Shown here one piece after another: positions 1 to 9,666 of a stretch of 64,000 bases of DNA. The DNA comes from Micromonospora parva. GTDB lineage: Bacteria > Actinomycetota > Actinomycetes > Mycobacteriales > Micromonosporaceae. The notes beneath the pieces are model-generated. The model was not told where the DNA came from and did no database searches. It saw only the letters and a program-made list of their open reading frames with translations. The position numbers were made by a program, and so were the translations under genes. The stretch is taken from the NCBI RefSeq assembly GCF_000718515.1, contig NZ_JNZS01000004.1, forward strand, positions 1-64,000, read 5' to 3'. Each line of letters starts with the position of its first letter. Position 1 is the first letter of the stretch.

Positions 1-5
1 GCCCC

Positions 6-119
6 CGCCCCCGCCCTCCTGTCCCGCCGATCTTGCACTTTTTTTCGCCGCAATTCGGGGCACAAGCCGCTTATGGTCGACCGAAAACGCAAGATCGGCG
101 GGACAGGAGGGCGGGGGCG
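6..119. repeat. Long perfect palindrome, copy 1 of a dispersed family
   Basis: Bases 6-36 are the exact reverse complement of 89-119, giving a 31-bp perfect stem around a 52-base loop that contains a run of seven T. It ends 18 bases from the cbs stop codon, so it may also stop cbs transcripts. The left arm contains the 18-mer ccgccgatcttgcacttt (24-41), which recurs exactly at 9559-9576 in a second palindrome. No transposase or target-site duplication was seen. The function is unknown. Confidence 0.8.
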
Positions 120-137
120 CGGGGCTGGGGTTGGGGG

Positions 138-1508
<1,371 letters not shown>

Positions 1509-1580
1509 GGTGTGCCCTTCGTTGCGGTGCCGACGGTGGCGACCGGGAAGACGGTTCCTCGCCGCCCAGCGTACGTGTCG

Positions 1581-1937
1581 TCAGGGCACCAACCCCCCGG
1601 GGATGACCGAGCTGCGACGGGCCTCCCACTCCAGGAAGCGATCGGTTTCGGCGAGCACGCTGCCGGCCAGCCAGGTGACCATGACCGCGTCGTCGGCCAG
1701 CCCGAAGATCGCCAACGGGATCTCCGGGAGCAGGTCGATCGGCGAGACGATGTACGCCGTCGCCGCGGTCATCAGGGCCAGCCGAAGGCCGCCGTCGTAC
1801 TCCCCCTTGGCGGTGGCCCGGATCATCCGGGGCAACGCGGCCAACCGGGTGCCGATCGACGGCCCGTTGCGCGCCCCCGCCGCCAGGGCCCGCGCCAGGG
1901 CCGTGAACGCCGCGCTGCGCTTCAGTGTCTTACCCAT
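1581..1937 (-). CDS. YkvA family (DUF1232) small membrane protein
   Basis: This 118-residue protein carries the DUF1232 core: LMTAATAYIVSPIDLLPE followed by IFGLADDAVMV, a short hydrophobic hairpin with the diagnostic SPIDLLP motif. The family's biochemical role is unknown; members are thought to sit at the membrane. The ATG at 1937 is preferred over an upstream in-frame ATG at 2000 because a GGAGAGGAG ribosome-binding site lies just before it and conserved sequence begins after it. It is divergent from the SGNH hydrolase pair across about 150 bp. Confidence 0.85.
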   Translation of the reverse strand: MGKTLKRSAAFTALARALAAGARNGPSIGTRLAALPRMIRATAKGEYDGGLRLALMTAATAYIVSPIDLLPEIPLAIFGLADDAVMVTWLAGSVLAETDRFLEWEARRSSVIPGGLVP

Positions 1938-2073
1938 CGTCGCGCTCCTCTCCGCCGGATCAGCGTGGCGGGTCGGCGCAAGTCGGCCGGCCTCTCCCAT
2001 TCAGATACCCCGTCGCGTCGGGTTCCAGGCACCCGGGTGCCGTCACGACGACAGCGGGGTGTCGGACCAGCGC

Positions 2074-2079
2074 GATAAT
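2074..2079 (+). promoter_or_regulatory. Candidate -10 element of the SGNH hydrolase operon
   Basis: GATAAT ends eight bases before the ATG at 2088, a strong -10 match in otherwise GC-rich DNA. Transcription would begin at or next to the start codon, giving a leaderless or nearly leaderless mRNA. The -35 is weak (about 2050-2055). Confidence 0.5.
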
Positions 2080-2087
2080 GTCGCGGT

Positions 2088-3140
2088 ATGGGGGTGGCAG
2101 ATTCCGTCGTACCCGGTAGTGATCGCTGGCGGCAGGCCCGGCGGTTCGTCCGGCTGGCAGCCATCGGGACAGGCGCCACCGCGGCGGCCGTGGTGGCGAC
2201 CGGCGGGGTGCTGGTCGGCCAGGCCCGGCAGGCTCGACGGACCATCCCGATGGCCGAGGCGCCGCCACCCCGCTGCGATGGGATGTACGGCGCGAAGTTC
2301 CCCGGCCCGGCGCTCACCATGGTGGTGCTCGGTGACTCGTCGGCGGCCGGCTACGGCGTGCACCGCCGCCGGGAGACGCCTGGGGCGCTGCTCGCCACGG
2401 GCCTGTCCCGTCGACTGCACCGGCCGGTTCAGCTGCACCGCTTCGCAGTGGTCGGCGCCATCTCGGCGGCGCTACGCCACCAGGTGGAGGCGGCGCTGGA
2501 GTGCCGGCCCGACATCGCGGTGATCCTCATCGGCGGCAACGACATCACCAACCGCACCCCGCGCGGCCTCGCGGTGCGCTACCTGGTCGAGGCGGTGCAC
2601 ACCCTGCGTGACGCCGGGTGCGAGGTGGTCGTCGGCACCTGCCCCGACCTGGGCGCGATCCGCCCGATCCAGCCACCGCTGCGCTGGCTGGCGCACCGCT
2701 GGAGCCGCCAGCTCGCCGCCGCCCAGACGGTGGCAGTGGTCGAGGCGGGCGGCTGGACGGTCTCCCTCGGTGACCTGCTCGGCCCCCGGTTCGCGGCCGA
2801 GCCGACCCGGATGTTCGCCTGGGACCGGTTCCATCCCTCCGCCGAGGGGTACGCGATGGCTGCCGCCGCGCTCCTGCCGACGATGCTCTCCGCCCTCGGC
2901 GCGACCCCGGAACGACGGGCCACACCGATGCGCGGCGACGGCGTACGGTCGCTGCCGGAGGCCGCGCAGGAGGCGGCTCGACACGCCGGCACGGAGGTCA
3001 GCGGCGTCCAGGTGCGGGGCCGCGACCGAGGGCCGGCCGGCCGGTGGGCGCAGCTGCGCCGACGGGCGTTCTTCGGTGTCGGTGCGGTGCCGCAGCACGG
3101 GTCCGCCTCGGACACCTCGACAGTGGAGGGACTGGCATGA
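2088..3140 (+). CDS. SGNH/GDSL hydrolase, first of a tandem pair
   Basis: 350-residue probable ester hydrolase of the SGNH superfamily. A hydrophobic segment at residues 20-45 suggests a membrane anchor or signal peptide, placing the catalytic part outside the cell. Block I is VVLGDSSAAGYG with nucleophile Ser84, block III is IGGND (about 148-152) and block V is DRFHPS (about 245) with the Asp/His pair. An unrelated 70-residue Arg- and Ala-rich tail follows the domain. The stop overlaps the next start (ATGA), so the pair is one transcriptional unit. The substrate cannot be read from the sequence; lipid, acyl-sugar or cell-wall esters are all possible. Confidence 0.88.
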   Translation: MGVADSVVPGSDRWRQARRFVRLAAIGTGATAAAVVATGGVLVGQARQARRTIPMAEAPPPRCDGMYGAKFPGPALTMVVLGDSSAAGYGVHRRRETPGALLATGLSRRLHRPVQLHRFAVVGAISAALRHQVEAALECRPDIAVILIGGNDITNRTPRGLAVRYLVEAVHTLRDAGCEVVVGTCPDLGAIRPIQPPLRWLAHRWSRQLAAAQTVAVVEAGGWTVSLGDLLGPRFAAEPTRMFAWDRFHPSAEGYAMAAAALLPTMLSALGATPERRATPMRGDGVRSLPEAAQEAARHAGTEVSGVQVRGRDRGPAGRWAQLRRRAFFGVGAVPQHGSASDTSTVEGLA

Positions 3141-3949
3141 ACGAGCGCAGCGCGCGGAGCGTGACCTCCGGCCTCGCCGGCCGGCTGGGTCGGGCGGCGG
3201 CGTTCTCGCTGCTCGCCGGCACTGTCGGAGGCGCCGCCGTCCTCGCCGGTGAGGCGTTCGTCGCCCGGCACCGACGCTACGCCCAACCGGAGCTGGGCCT
3301 GGCCCTGCGCGCCACGATCGGCCGGGCGGGCGCTGCACCGCTGCGACTGGTGCTGCTGGGTGACTCGTCGGCACTCGGTGTCGGTGTGGACCGGCTGGAG
3401 GACACCATCGGCGGGCAGTTGGCCAACCTGCTCGCCGAGGGCCCGACCGGCCGCCGGGTGCACCTGTCCAGCGTCGGCGTGTCCGGGTCCCGCTCGACCG
3501 ACCTCGCCACCCAGGTGGCCCGGGCCCTGCTCGGTGAGCGGCCCGACGTGGCGTTGATCCTGATCGGCGCGAACGACGCCACCGGGCTGCGCCGGCCCGC
3601 CGACGCGGCGGCCTACCTCGGTGCGGCGGTGCACCGGCTGCGTGAGGCGCGCGTCGAGGTGGTCGTGGGCACCTGCCCCGACCTCGGCGCGGTGCGTGCG
3701 ATCGCTCCCCCGCTGCGCCAGGTGGTCGGCTGGTCCGGGCGTCGGGTGGCCCGCGCGCAGACCAGCGCCGTGTTGCAGGCGGGCGGCTCGGTGGTCGACC
3801 TGGGCACCGAGACCGGGCCGGTGTTCCGGGCCGATGCGGGGACGCTCTGCCCGGACCGTTTCCACCCCTCCGCCGATGGTTACCGGGTGTGGGCGCACGC
3901 GCTGCTGCCCGCCATCGTCGCCGCGGCGGCGGCCACCACCCGGCGCTAG
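3137..3949 (+). CDS. SGNH/GDSL hydrolase, second of a tandem pair
   Basis: 270-residue paralogue of the preceding gene. It has an N-terminal hydrophobic helix (about 20-40), then VLLGDSSALGVG with Ser77, LIGANDATG (IGAND instead of IGGND) and CPDRFHPSADGY near the C terminus. VVVGTCPDLGA is nearly identical in both proteins, which supports duplication. It lacks the long tail of the first copy. The start at 3137 overlaps the upstream stop; a longer open frame from 3044 lies inside the first gene and is rejected. Specificity is unknown. Confidence 0.88.
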   Translation: MNERSARSVTSGLAGRLGRAAAFSLLAGTVGGAAVLAGEAFVARHRRYAQPELGLALRATIGRAGAAPLRLVLLGDSSALGVGVDRLEDTIGGQLANLLAEGPTGRRVHLSSVGVSGSRSTDLATQVARALLGERPDVALILIGANDATGLRRPADAAAYLGAAVHRLREARVEVVVGTCPDLGAVRAIAPPLRQVVGWSGRRVARAQTSAVLQAGGSVVDLGTETGPVFRADAGTLCPDRFHPSADGYRVWAHALLPAIVAAAAATTRR

Positions 3950-4027
3950 ATCGTCGCCGGCCGCTGGTGACATTTCCCGCTGTGCCGGCTTCTTCCGCGC
4001 ATGTTACCGGCGGGTTAACGTTGGTCC

Positions 4028-5290
4028 ATGCCGATTGAGTCGTCCCGCGACGCCGTCATCGTCGCCACCGCCCGCTCCCCCATCGGCCGGGCGCACAAGG
4101 GTTCCCTGCGCGATGTCCGCTCCGACGACCTCGCCGCGACCATCGTCCGAGCCGCGCTGGACAAGATCCCCGCGCTCGATCCGACCACGATCGACGACCT
4201 CTACCTCGGGTGCGGCCTGCCCGGCGGCGAACAGGGCTTCAACATGGCCCGGGTGGTGTCCACCCTCCTCGGCCTGGACACTGTCCCCGGCGCCACGCTG
4301 ACCCGCTACTGCGCCTCCTCGTTGCAGACCACCCGGATGGCGATGCACGCGATCCGGGCCGGCGAGGGCGACGTGTTCGTCTCCGCCGGCGTGGAGATGG
4401 TCTCCCGCTACGCCCGGGGCAGTTCCGACGGGCTGCCGCCCGAGGCGCAGGCGCTGGTCGGCGGCGGCTGGGAAAACCCGCGCTTCGCGGCGGCCGGCGA
4501 GCGCTCGAAGCGCCGCGCGCAGGGCGGCGCCGAGGTGTGGACCGACCCGCGCGAGGCCGGTGAGCTGCCCGACATCTACCTCACCATGGGGCAGACCGCG
4601 GAGAACCTGGCTCAGGTGTACGACGTCACCCGCGCCGACATGGACGAGTTCGGCGTACGCAGCCAGAACCTCGCCGAGAAGGCCATCGCCGACGGCTTCT
4701 GGGCCCGGGAGATCACCCCGGTCACCGCGCCGGACGGCACTGTGGTGAGCACCGACGACGGGCCCCGGGCCGGCGTCACCCTCGACGCGGTCGCCGGTCT
4801 GAAGCCGGTGTTCCGCCCGGACGGTCGGATCACCGCCGGCAACTGCTGCCCGCTCAACGACGGTGCGGCGGCAGTGGTGGTGATGAGTGCCCAGCGGGCC
4901 GAGGAGCTCGGGATCACCCCGCTGGCCCGGATCGTCTCGACCGGTGTGACCGCCCTGTCGCCGGAGATCATGGGCCTCGGGCCGGTCGAGGCGTCCCGGC
5001 AGGCGCTGCGCCGGGCCGGTATGACGATCGACGACGTCGACCTCGTCGAGATCAACGAGGCGTTCGCCGCGCAGGTCATCCCCTCCTACCGCCAGCTGGG
5101 CATCCCCGAGGAGAAGCTGAACGTGATGGGTGGGGCCATCGCTGTCGGCCACCCGTTCGGCATGACCGGCGCGCGGATCACCGGCACCCTGCTCAACGCG
5201 CTGGAGTGGCACGACAAGACCATCGGTCTGGAGACCATGTGCGTGGGCGGCGGCCAGGGCATGGCCATGGTGCTCGAACGGCTCAGCTGA
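4028..5290 (+). CDS. Thiolase (acetyl-CoA C-acyltransferase)
   Basis: 420-residue thiolase that cleaves 3-ketoacyl-CoA with CoA in beta-oxidation, or condenses acetyl-CoA in the reverse direction. The acylated cysteine is C95 in TRYCASSLQ, the second-half signature is [10 protein letters not shown] with the catalytic histidine near 375, and the C-terminal [12 protein letters not shown] supplies the second cysteine near 404. NEAFAAQ is also present. Length and motifs match degradative FadA-type enzymes. There is no fadB-like partner beside it, so its role in fatty-acid or other acyl-CoA metabolism is open. Confidence 0.92.
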   Translation: MPIESSRDAVIVATARSPIGRAHKGSLRDVRSDDLAATIVRAALDKIPALDPTTIDDLYLGCGLPGGEQGFNMARVVSTLLGLDTVPGATLTRYCASSLQTTRMAMHAIRAGEGDVFVSAGVEMVSRYARGSSDGLPPEAQALVGGGWENPRFAAAGERSKRRAQGGAEVWTDPREAGELPDIYLTMGQTAENLAQVYDVTRADMDEFGVRSQNLAEKAIADGFWAREITPVTAPDGTVVSTDDGPRAGVTLDAVAGLKPVFRPDGRITAGNCCPLNDGAAAVVVMSAQRAEELGITPLARIVSTGVTALSPEIMGLGPVEASRQALRRAGMTIDDVDLVEINEAFAAQVIPSYRQLGIPEEKLNVMGGAIAVGHPFGMTGARITGTLLNALEWHDKTIGLETMCVGGGQGMAMVLERLS

Positions 5291-5297
5291 GTCGCCC

Positions 5298-5618
5298 TCA
5301 GAGCGCGCTGCGGGTCGCCGTCACCTCGGCGGCGGCCCGGGTCAGCGCCTCGGCCCCCGGGTCGGCGGCCAACAGGTCCGCCGTGACCACCCGCAGCTGG
5401 TCGGGCAGGGCCAGGTCGTTGTCGAGCCGGGGCACCACCCGCCGGGGCTGCCCCTCGGCGTCGGCCGCCAGGTTGGCGACCTCCTGCACCAGGCGGTGCA
5501 CGAGGTCGGCGCGGGACACGTTGCCGGCGGTCGCGGCCGCCGCCCACCTCGGCTGCTGCCAGTGCGCGATCTGACCGACCAGCAACCGCACGGCCTTGTC
5601 CAACTCCGCTGCGCTCAT
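5298..5618 (-). CDS. Small protein of unknown function
   Basis: 106 residues, not recognised. Mostly helical by composition ([18 protein letters not shown] at the N terminus, many Ala/Leu/Glu/Arg), with no cysteine, signal peptide or membrane segment. WQQPRW near residue 20 is the only distinctive motif. It converges on the thiolase with only seven bases between stops. GC-rich third positions on this strand and a plausible ATG support real coding. Confidence 0.65.
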   Translation of the reverse strand: MSAAELDKAVRLLVGQIAHWQQPRWAAAATAGNVSRADLVHRLVQEVANLAADAEGQPRRVVPRLDNDLALPDQLRVVTADLLAADPGAEALTRAAAEVTATRSAL

Positions 5619-5664
5619 CGCCGCCGAGTCTACGGCCGACGCCTGCCGCTGCTGTTCGGGCCGG

Positions 5665-6423
5665 TCAGCGACGCAGGTAACTGAGCAGCCGCAGCAGCTG
5701 CCAGTAGAGAAAGACCAACCCGGTGAGCAGGCCGAACGCGCTCAGCCACGCGTACCGGCGGGCTCGACCGTCGCGCACCGAACGCTCGACGAGATCGAAG
5801 TCGAGGATGAAACTGAACGCCCCGGCGATGATGGCCACCACCGAGATCGCGTACGGCACCCAGCCGACCTCCCCGCTGACGCTGTAACCCGCCAGGCCCG
5901 GTCGCCCGCTGATCAGGTACGACACCAGGTTGACCACGCTGAGCACGGCGATGCCGAGCAGGGTGCCGATCACCAGGCGGGCCAGCCGGGGCGTCGCCCG
6001 GATCACCCGGGCCCGGTACAGCGCCGCCATGCCGAGGAAGACGCCGAAGGTGCCGGCCACCGCCTGCACCACGATGCCCGGATAGACCTGCTCGAAGGTG
6101 CGGCTCGCCACCCCCAGCAGCAGGCCCTGCAGGATGGCGTAGCCGACGATCGGCACCGGGTTGGTGATTCCCCGCAACGAGATGACCAGGACCAGCGCGA
6201 TCGAGGCGAGCGCGCTGCCGGCCAACGCGGCACCCAGCCACACGGCGTCGGGAATCACCGCCCAGGACACCGCCGCGGCGACGCCGGTCACCAGCAGCAA
6301 CCCGACGGTACGGACCACCACGTCGTCGACGGTCATCGGCTCGACGTCACGGGAACCGAGCACCCGGGCCTCCACCCGGCCGGCCTCGTCCAGCCGGTTG
6401 AGCACCGGGTTGTTGCTGCGCAC
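5665..6423 (-). CDS. Bax inhibitor-1 / YccA family membrane protein (copy 2)
   Basis: 252-residue integral membrane protein with seven hydrophobic segments, typical of the BI-1/YccA/TMBIM superfamily, some of which are pH-gated calcium leak channels. It begins MRSNNPVLNRL, matching the KTSNPVLARL start of the upstream paralogue, followed by PMTVDDVVVRTVGLLLVTG in both. The GTG at 6423 is chosen because GGAGGAGG lies directly before it; an earlier in-frame GTG at 6438 would put that Shine-Dalgarno inside the gene. Function in actinomycetes is unproven. Confidence 0.88.
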   Translation of the reverse strand: MRSNNPVLNRLDEAGRVEARVLGSRDVEPMTVDDVVVRTVGLLLVTGVAAAVSWAVIPDAVWLGAALAGSALASIALVLVISLRGITNPVPIVGYAILQGLLLGVASRTFEQVYPGIVVQAVAGTFGVFLGMAALYRARVIRATPRLARLVIGTLLGIAVLSVVNLVSYLISGRPGLAGYSVSGEVGWVPYAISVVAIIAGAFSFILDFDLVERSVRDGRARRYAWLSAFGLLTGLVFLYWQLLRLLSYLRR

Positions 6424-6522
6424 CGTCGCCTCCTCCACCCGCGTACCCCAGGGCTTGTGTCAAAGCCTCGCAGTCACTCTGCCCCGGGCGGGCCGGCGGC
6501 GGCGGGGAAACGGCGCGGACGA

Positions 6523-6559
6523 CGGCGCCCGCCCCCAACGACGTTGGAGGCGGGCGCCG
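6523..6559 (-). terminator. Nested hairpin terminator downstream of BI-1 copy 1
   Basis: An 11-bp GC stem (6523-6533 with 49-59 of 6500) encloses a second 5-bp stem CCAAC/GTTGG. It lies about 20 bases past the stop of the 6578-7393 gene. There is no U-tract, as is common in high-GC actinomycetes. Confidence 0.6.
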
Positions 6560-6577
6560 GTCGCAGTGCGGACGAGG

Positions 6578-7393
6578 TCAGTCGTCGCCCTGGAAGTAGC
6601 TCAGCAGGCGCAGGATCTCGATGTAGAGCCAGACCAGGCTGACCAGGATGCCGAACGCGGCCGTCCAGGAGTAGCGCTGGGGCAGGCCCATCCGGACGCC
6701 GTCCTCGATCTCCTTGAAGCTGAGCACGAAGCTCAGCGAGGCGACCACGATGCAGACCAGGCTGAAGCCGATGGCCAGCGGGCTGCCGTCACGCAGGCCC
6801 GTGTTGACGCCGAACAGCGCCAGCACCAGGTTGATCATCATGACGGCGAAGAGACCGACCATCACGGCGATCATGCCCTTGACGAAGGCCGGGGTGGCCC
6901 GGATGACCTTCGCCCGGTAGAGCATCGCCATCAGGAAGAAGATGCCGAAGCTGGCCGCGGCGGCCTGGAGCACGATGCCGTCGTAGGCCGTCTCGAACGC
7001 CTTGCTGACCATGCCGACGAAGACACCCTCGACGACCGCGTACGCGATCACGAGCGCCGGGTTGGCCATCCGGGAGAACGAGATGATCAAGCCGAGGACC
7101 AGGCCGACCACCGCCGCGCCGATCCAGGCGGTACCGACCAACGCGTCGGGCACGAGCACCCAGGCGGCCGCGGCGGTGATGCCGAGGATGCCGAGCAGAG
7201 CGACCGTCTTGACGACCACGTCGTCGACGGTCATCGGCGCCACGGTCGGCGGCGCGGCCGGGTAACCGGCCTGGGACGGGTACTGCTGGGGAATGCCGGG
7301 CTGTCCGTACGGCCCGGCCGGGGCGTACCCGGCGGAGCGCTCCCGCTCGGCCGCCTGGCCGAGCCGGGCGAGCACCGGGTTCGAGGTCTTCAC
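6578..7393 (-). CDS. Bax inhibitor-1 / YccA family membrane protein (copy 1)
   Basis: 271-residue paralogue of the 5665-6423 protein, with seven membrane segments after a 55-residue cytoplasmic leader rich in Ala, Pro, Tyr and Gly (YGQPGIPQQYPSQAGYP). The second-half signatures are conserved, including LDF-like LSFKEIEDGVRMG and the terminal WLYIEILRLLSYFQ, which closely matches LYWQLLRLLSYLR in the paralogue. The GTG start at 7393 follows a GAGGGAGG ribosome-binding site. The two genes form a tandem duplication separated by a hairpin, so they may be expressed independently. Confidence 0.9.
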   Translation of the reverse strand: MKTSNPVLARLGQAAERERSAGYAPAGPYGQPGIPQQYPSQAGYPAAPPTVAPMTVDDVVVKTVALLGILGITAAAAWVLVPDALVGTAWIGAAVVGLVLGLIISFSRMANPALVIAYAVVEGVFVGMVSKAFETAYDGIVLQAAAASFGIFFLMAMLYRAKVIRATPAFVKGMIAVMVGLFAVMMINLVLALFGVNTGLRDGSPLAIGFSLVCIVVASLSFVLSFKEIEDGVRMGLPQRYSWTAAFGILVSLVWLYIEILRLLSYFQGDD

Positions 7394-7500
7394 TGTCTGG
7401 CCTCCCTCAGGGGGTCGTGTGCACGTGAACGTGCCCTCCAAGAGTAAACGGCGCAGTCACGTCTTGGAGATCACGGATGAGAATGGGTGAGGTCGACCGG

Positions 7501-7581
7501 TGCCCGGGGCGGGGGTCGAACCCGCACGCCTTTCGGCAGCCGCTTTTAAGGCGGCCGTGTCTGCCGTTCCACCACCCGGGC
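7501..7581 (-). tRNA. bldA-like: tRNA-Leu (anticodon UAA), bldA counterpart
   Basis: The minus strand folds into a class II tRNA of 81 bases. The acceptor stem is GCCCGGG/CCCGGGC with discriminator A, the anticodon arm is CCGC-CTTAAAA-GCGG (anticodon TAA), the variable arm is GCC-GAAA-GGC and the T-arm is GCGGG-TTCGACC-CCCGC. CCA is not encoded. It decodes UUA, the rarest leucine codon in high-GC actinomycetes. In Streptomyces this tRNA is bldA, which limits translation of TTA-containing developmental and secondary-metabolism genes. Identity is secure; the regulatory role here is inference. Confidence 0.95.
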
Positions 7582-7682
7582 GAGTGACACCGGCGCGCCG
7601 ACACGCCTGGTGCAATGTCACCGTAGCCGGTCTGCGGCGACCCGGCGTACCCCGCCGGCCTGGCCACATTAGGGTCGATGCC

Positions 7683-9533
7683 GTGAGCAGCGCAGCCCCC
7701 ACGGCCCCCGACGCCGCGCCTGAGCAGGCATTCCGCCTCGCCGATCAGGTCAACCGCCGGCCCCGGGCCACCCGGCTGCTGGCCGCCGTCCGGTGTCACC
7801 GGGCGGATCTGCTGGCCGCTCTGATCTTCGCGGTGCTGGCCGGTTGGCTCACCCACGGGCTGTGGCCCGACCCGGGAGCCCGCACCCTGGCGCTCAACCC
7901 GGAGGACCAGACCCTCTACGAGTGGTTCCTGGCGGTGGACGCCCGCGCGCTGCTCGGCGACTTCGATCTGCTCACCGACCGGCTCAACGCCCCCGACGGG
8001 GTCAACCTGATGGCCAACACCACGGTGATCGCGCTGGGCGTCGTCTTCGCGCCGGTCACCCTGCTGCTGGGCGCACCGGTCACCTTCGCGCTGATCGCCG
8101 CCGCCAACCTCGCCGGCACCGCCCTCGCCTGGTACCTGCTGTTCCATCGGACGCTGCGCGCCCGTCGGTTGGCCGCCGCACTCGGCGGCGGGCTGTGCGG
8201 CTTCGGACCCGGCATGGTCTCGCAGACCAACAGTCACCTGCACATGACCGCCCAGTGGCTGGTGCCGGTGATCGTCTGGCTGGTGGTCCGGCTGCTGAGG
8301 GCGGCCGACCCGGGGCCCGGGACACCCGACGGGACCGGCGCCACCGGGCCGGACCGACGACGGTTGTTCACCTCGGCGGCGGGGCTGGCCGGCGCGGTCA
8401 CCGCGCAGGTCTTCATCGGCGAGGAGGTGCTCTTCCTCGCCGCGATCACGCTGCTGGTGATGTCGATCAGCTATGCCGTGGTGGACCGGGACCTGGCCCG
8501 CCGGGCGCTCCCCGGGTTCGCCGCAGGGTTGGCGATCACCGCCGGGCTCGCCCTGCTGGTGCTGGGCTATCCGCTGTGGTTCCAGTTCGCCGGGCCGCAG
8601 GGAGTCGCCGACGGGATGTTCACCCCGGCCTACTTCTCCGCCGACCTGAGCAGCTGGTGGACCCTCTCCCCACTGTCGGTGGCCGGCAGCGCCGAGTCCG
8701 CCCGGCTGACCACCGGCCCCGCCGAGTACAACACGTTCCTCGGCTGGCCACTGCTGCTGGTCGCCGCGGCCTGCGCGATCTGGGCCGGGCGACGCCGGCT
8801 GGTCTTCGCCTGCGTCGTGGCGGGCCTGGTGATGGGGTCGCTCTCGCTCGGCCCCGAGGTGGTGTTCGGCGGCACCAGGACGGCGATCCCCGGTCCGTAC
8901 GCAGTGATCGCCGGGCTGCCGGTGGTGGACGGGGCGTTGCCGATGCGGTTCGCGCTGGCGTTGCTGCCGATCGTCGCGACGCTGCTGGTGCTCGCTGTCG
9001 ACCGGGCCCTGGGCAGCTCCGGTCGGGCACGACGGCTGGTACCACTGGCCGTCGGGGTGGCGCTGCTGCCGCTCTTCCCGACCCCGCTGCCCACCGCCGG
9101 ACGACCAGCCGTGCCGACATTCATCAGCGGCGGCCACTGGCGGCAGTGCGTACCACCGGGCGGGGTGTTGGTCCCGGTGCCGTTGCCGACGCCGAAGGAG
9201 CCCTGGCCGATGCGCTGGGCGACCGCCGCCGACGCCGGTTTCGGGCTGCCGGAAGGCTTCTTCATCGGCCCGTACGGAAGGCGCGGCACCGCGGCGATGG
9301 GCACCTTCAAACAGCCCACCTCCGCACTGCTCGCCGATGTCGCCCGGCGCGGCGACCAACCGGCCATCGGCGATGAGCAGCGCCGCCAGGCCGCCCGCGA
9401 CGCGGACTTCTGGGGTGCCTCCTGCGTGGCGCTGACCGACGACGCTCCGCACGCGGAGAGCCTGCGGGCAACCCTGGAACAGCTCTACGGCCCGCCCACC
9501 CGCATCGCCGACGCCTGGACCTGGCGGGTCTGA
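7683..9533 (+). CDS. Polytopic membrane protein, probable GT-C type glycosyltransferase
   Basis: 616 residues with about ten to twelve hydrophobic helices. The first extracytoplasmic loop carries acidic residues (NPEDQTLYEWFL, then LTDRLNAPDGVNLM), as expected in lipid-sugar-dependent GT-C transferases, and the C-terminal 110 residues are soluble. The family call rests on topology and this loop, so it is tentative. The GTG at 7683 is chosen: an upstream extension to 7500 would run through the tRNA gene antisense. A TAGGGT -10-like box seven bases before the GTG suggests a leaderless transcript. No sugar-nucleotide genes are adjacent. Confidence 0.72.
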   Translation: MSSAAPTAPDAAPEQAFRLADQVNRRPRATRLLAAVRCHRADLLAALIFAVLAGWLTHGLWPDPGARTLALNPEDQTLYEWFLAVDARALLGDFDLLTDRLNAPDGVNLMANTTVIALGVVFAPVTLLLGAPVTFALIAAANLAGTALAWYLLFHRTLRARRLAAALGGGLCGFGPGMVSQTNSHLHMTAQWLVPVIVWLVVRLLRAADPGPGTPDGTGATGPDRRRLFTSAAGLAGAVTAQVFIGEEVLFLAAITLLVMSISYAVVDRDLARRALPGFAAGLAITAGLALLVLGYPLWFQFAGPQGVADGMFTPAYFSADLSSWWTLSPLSVAGSAESARLTTGPAEYNTFLGWPLLLVAAACAIWAGRRRLVFACVVAGLVMGSLSLGPEVVFGGTRTAIPGPYAVIAGLPVVDGALPMRFALALLPIVATLLVLAVDRALGSSGRARRLVPLAVGVALLPLFPTPLPTAGRPAVPTFISGGHWRQCVPPGGVLVPVPLPTPKEPWPMRWATAADAGFGLPEGFFIGPYGRRGTAAMGTFKQPTSALLADVARRGDQPAIGDEQRRQAARDADFWGASCVALTDDAPHAESLRATLEQLYGPPTRIADAWTWRV

Positions 9534-9554
9534 GCCCGCCTCGCCGGACCCAAA

Positions 9555-9640
9555 AACCCCGCCGATCTTGCACTTTCTGCTCGGACAAGACGGGCCAAAA
9601 GGCGCATCACGGCATCCGAAAGTGCAAGATCGACGGGGTT
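9555..9640. repeat. Long palindrome, copy 2 of the 18-mer-sharing family
   Basis: Bases 9555-9577 pair with 9618-9640 (23 bp, one G-T wobble) around a 40-base loop. Outer sequences (acccaaaaacc at 9548-9558 and its complement at 9651-9661) extend the symmetry with a bulge. The left arm shares the 18-mer ccgccgatcttgcacttt with the palindrome at 6-119. It lies between two convergent genes, so a bidirectional terminator role is possible here. Confidence 0.8.
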
Positions 9641-9666
9641 GGAGGGTCTGGGTTTTTGGGTTCTGG

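Noticed and set aside
7501..7581. Integration (attB) site at the tRNA 3' end
   Set aside because: No integrase, direct repeat of the tRNA end or foreign-looking DNA is nearby.
7500..7682. N-terminal extension of the membrane protein at 7683
   Set aside because: It would translate the antisense strand of tRNA-Leu; conserved protein sequence begins only after 7683.
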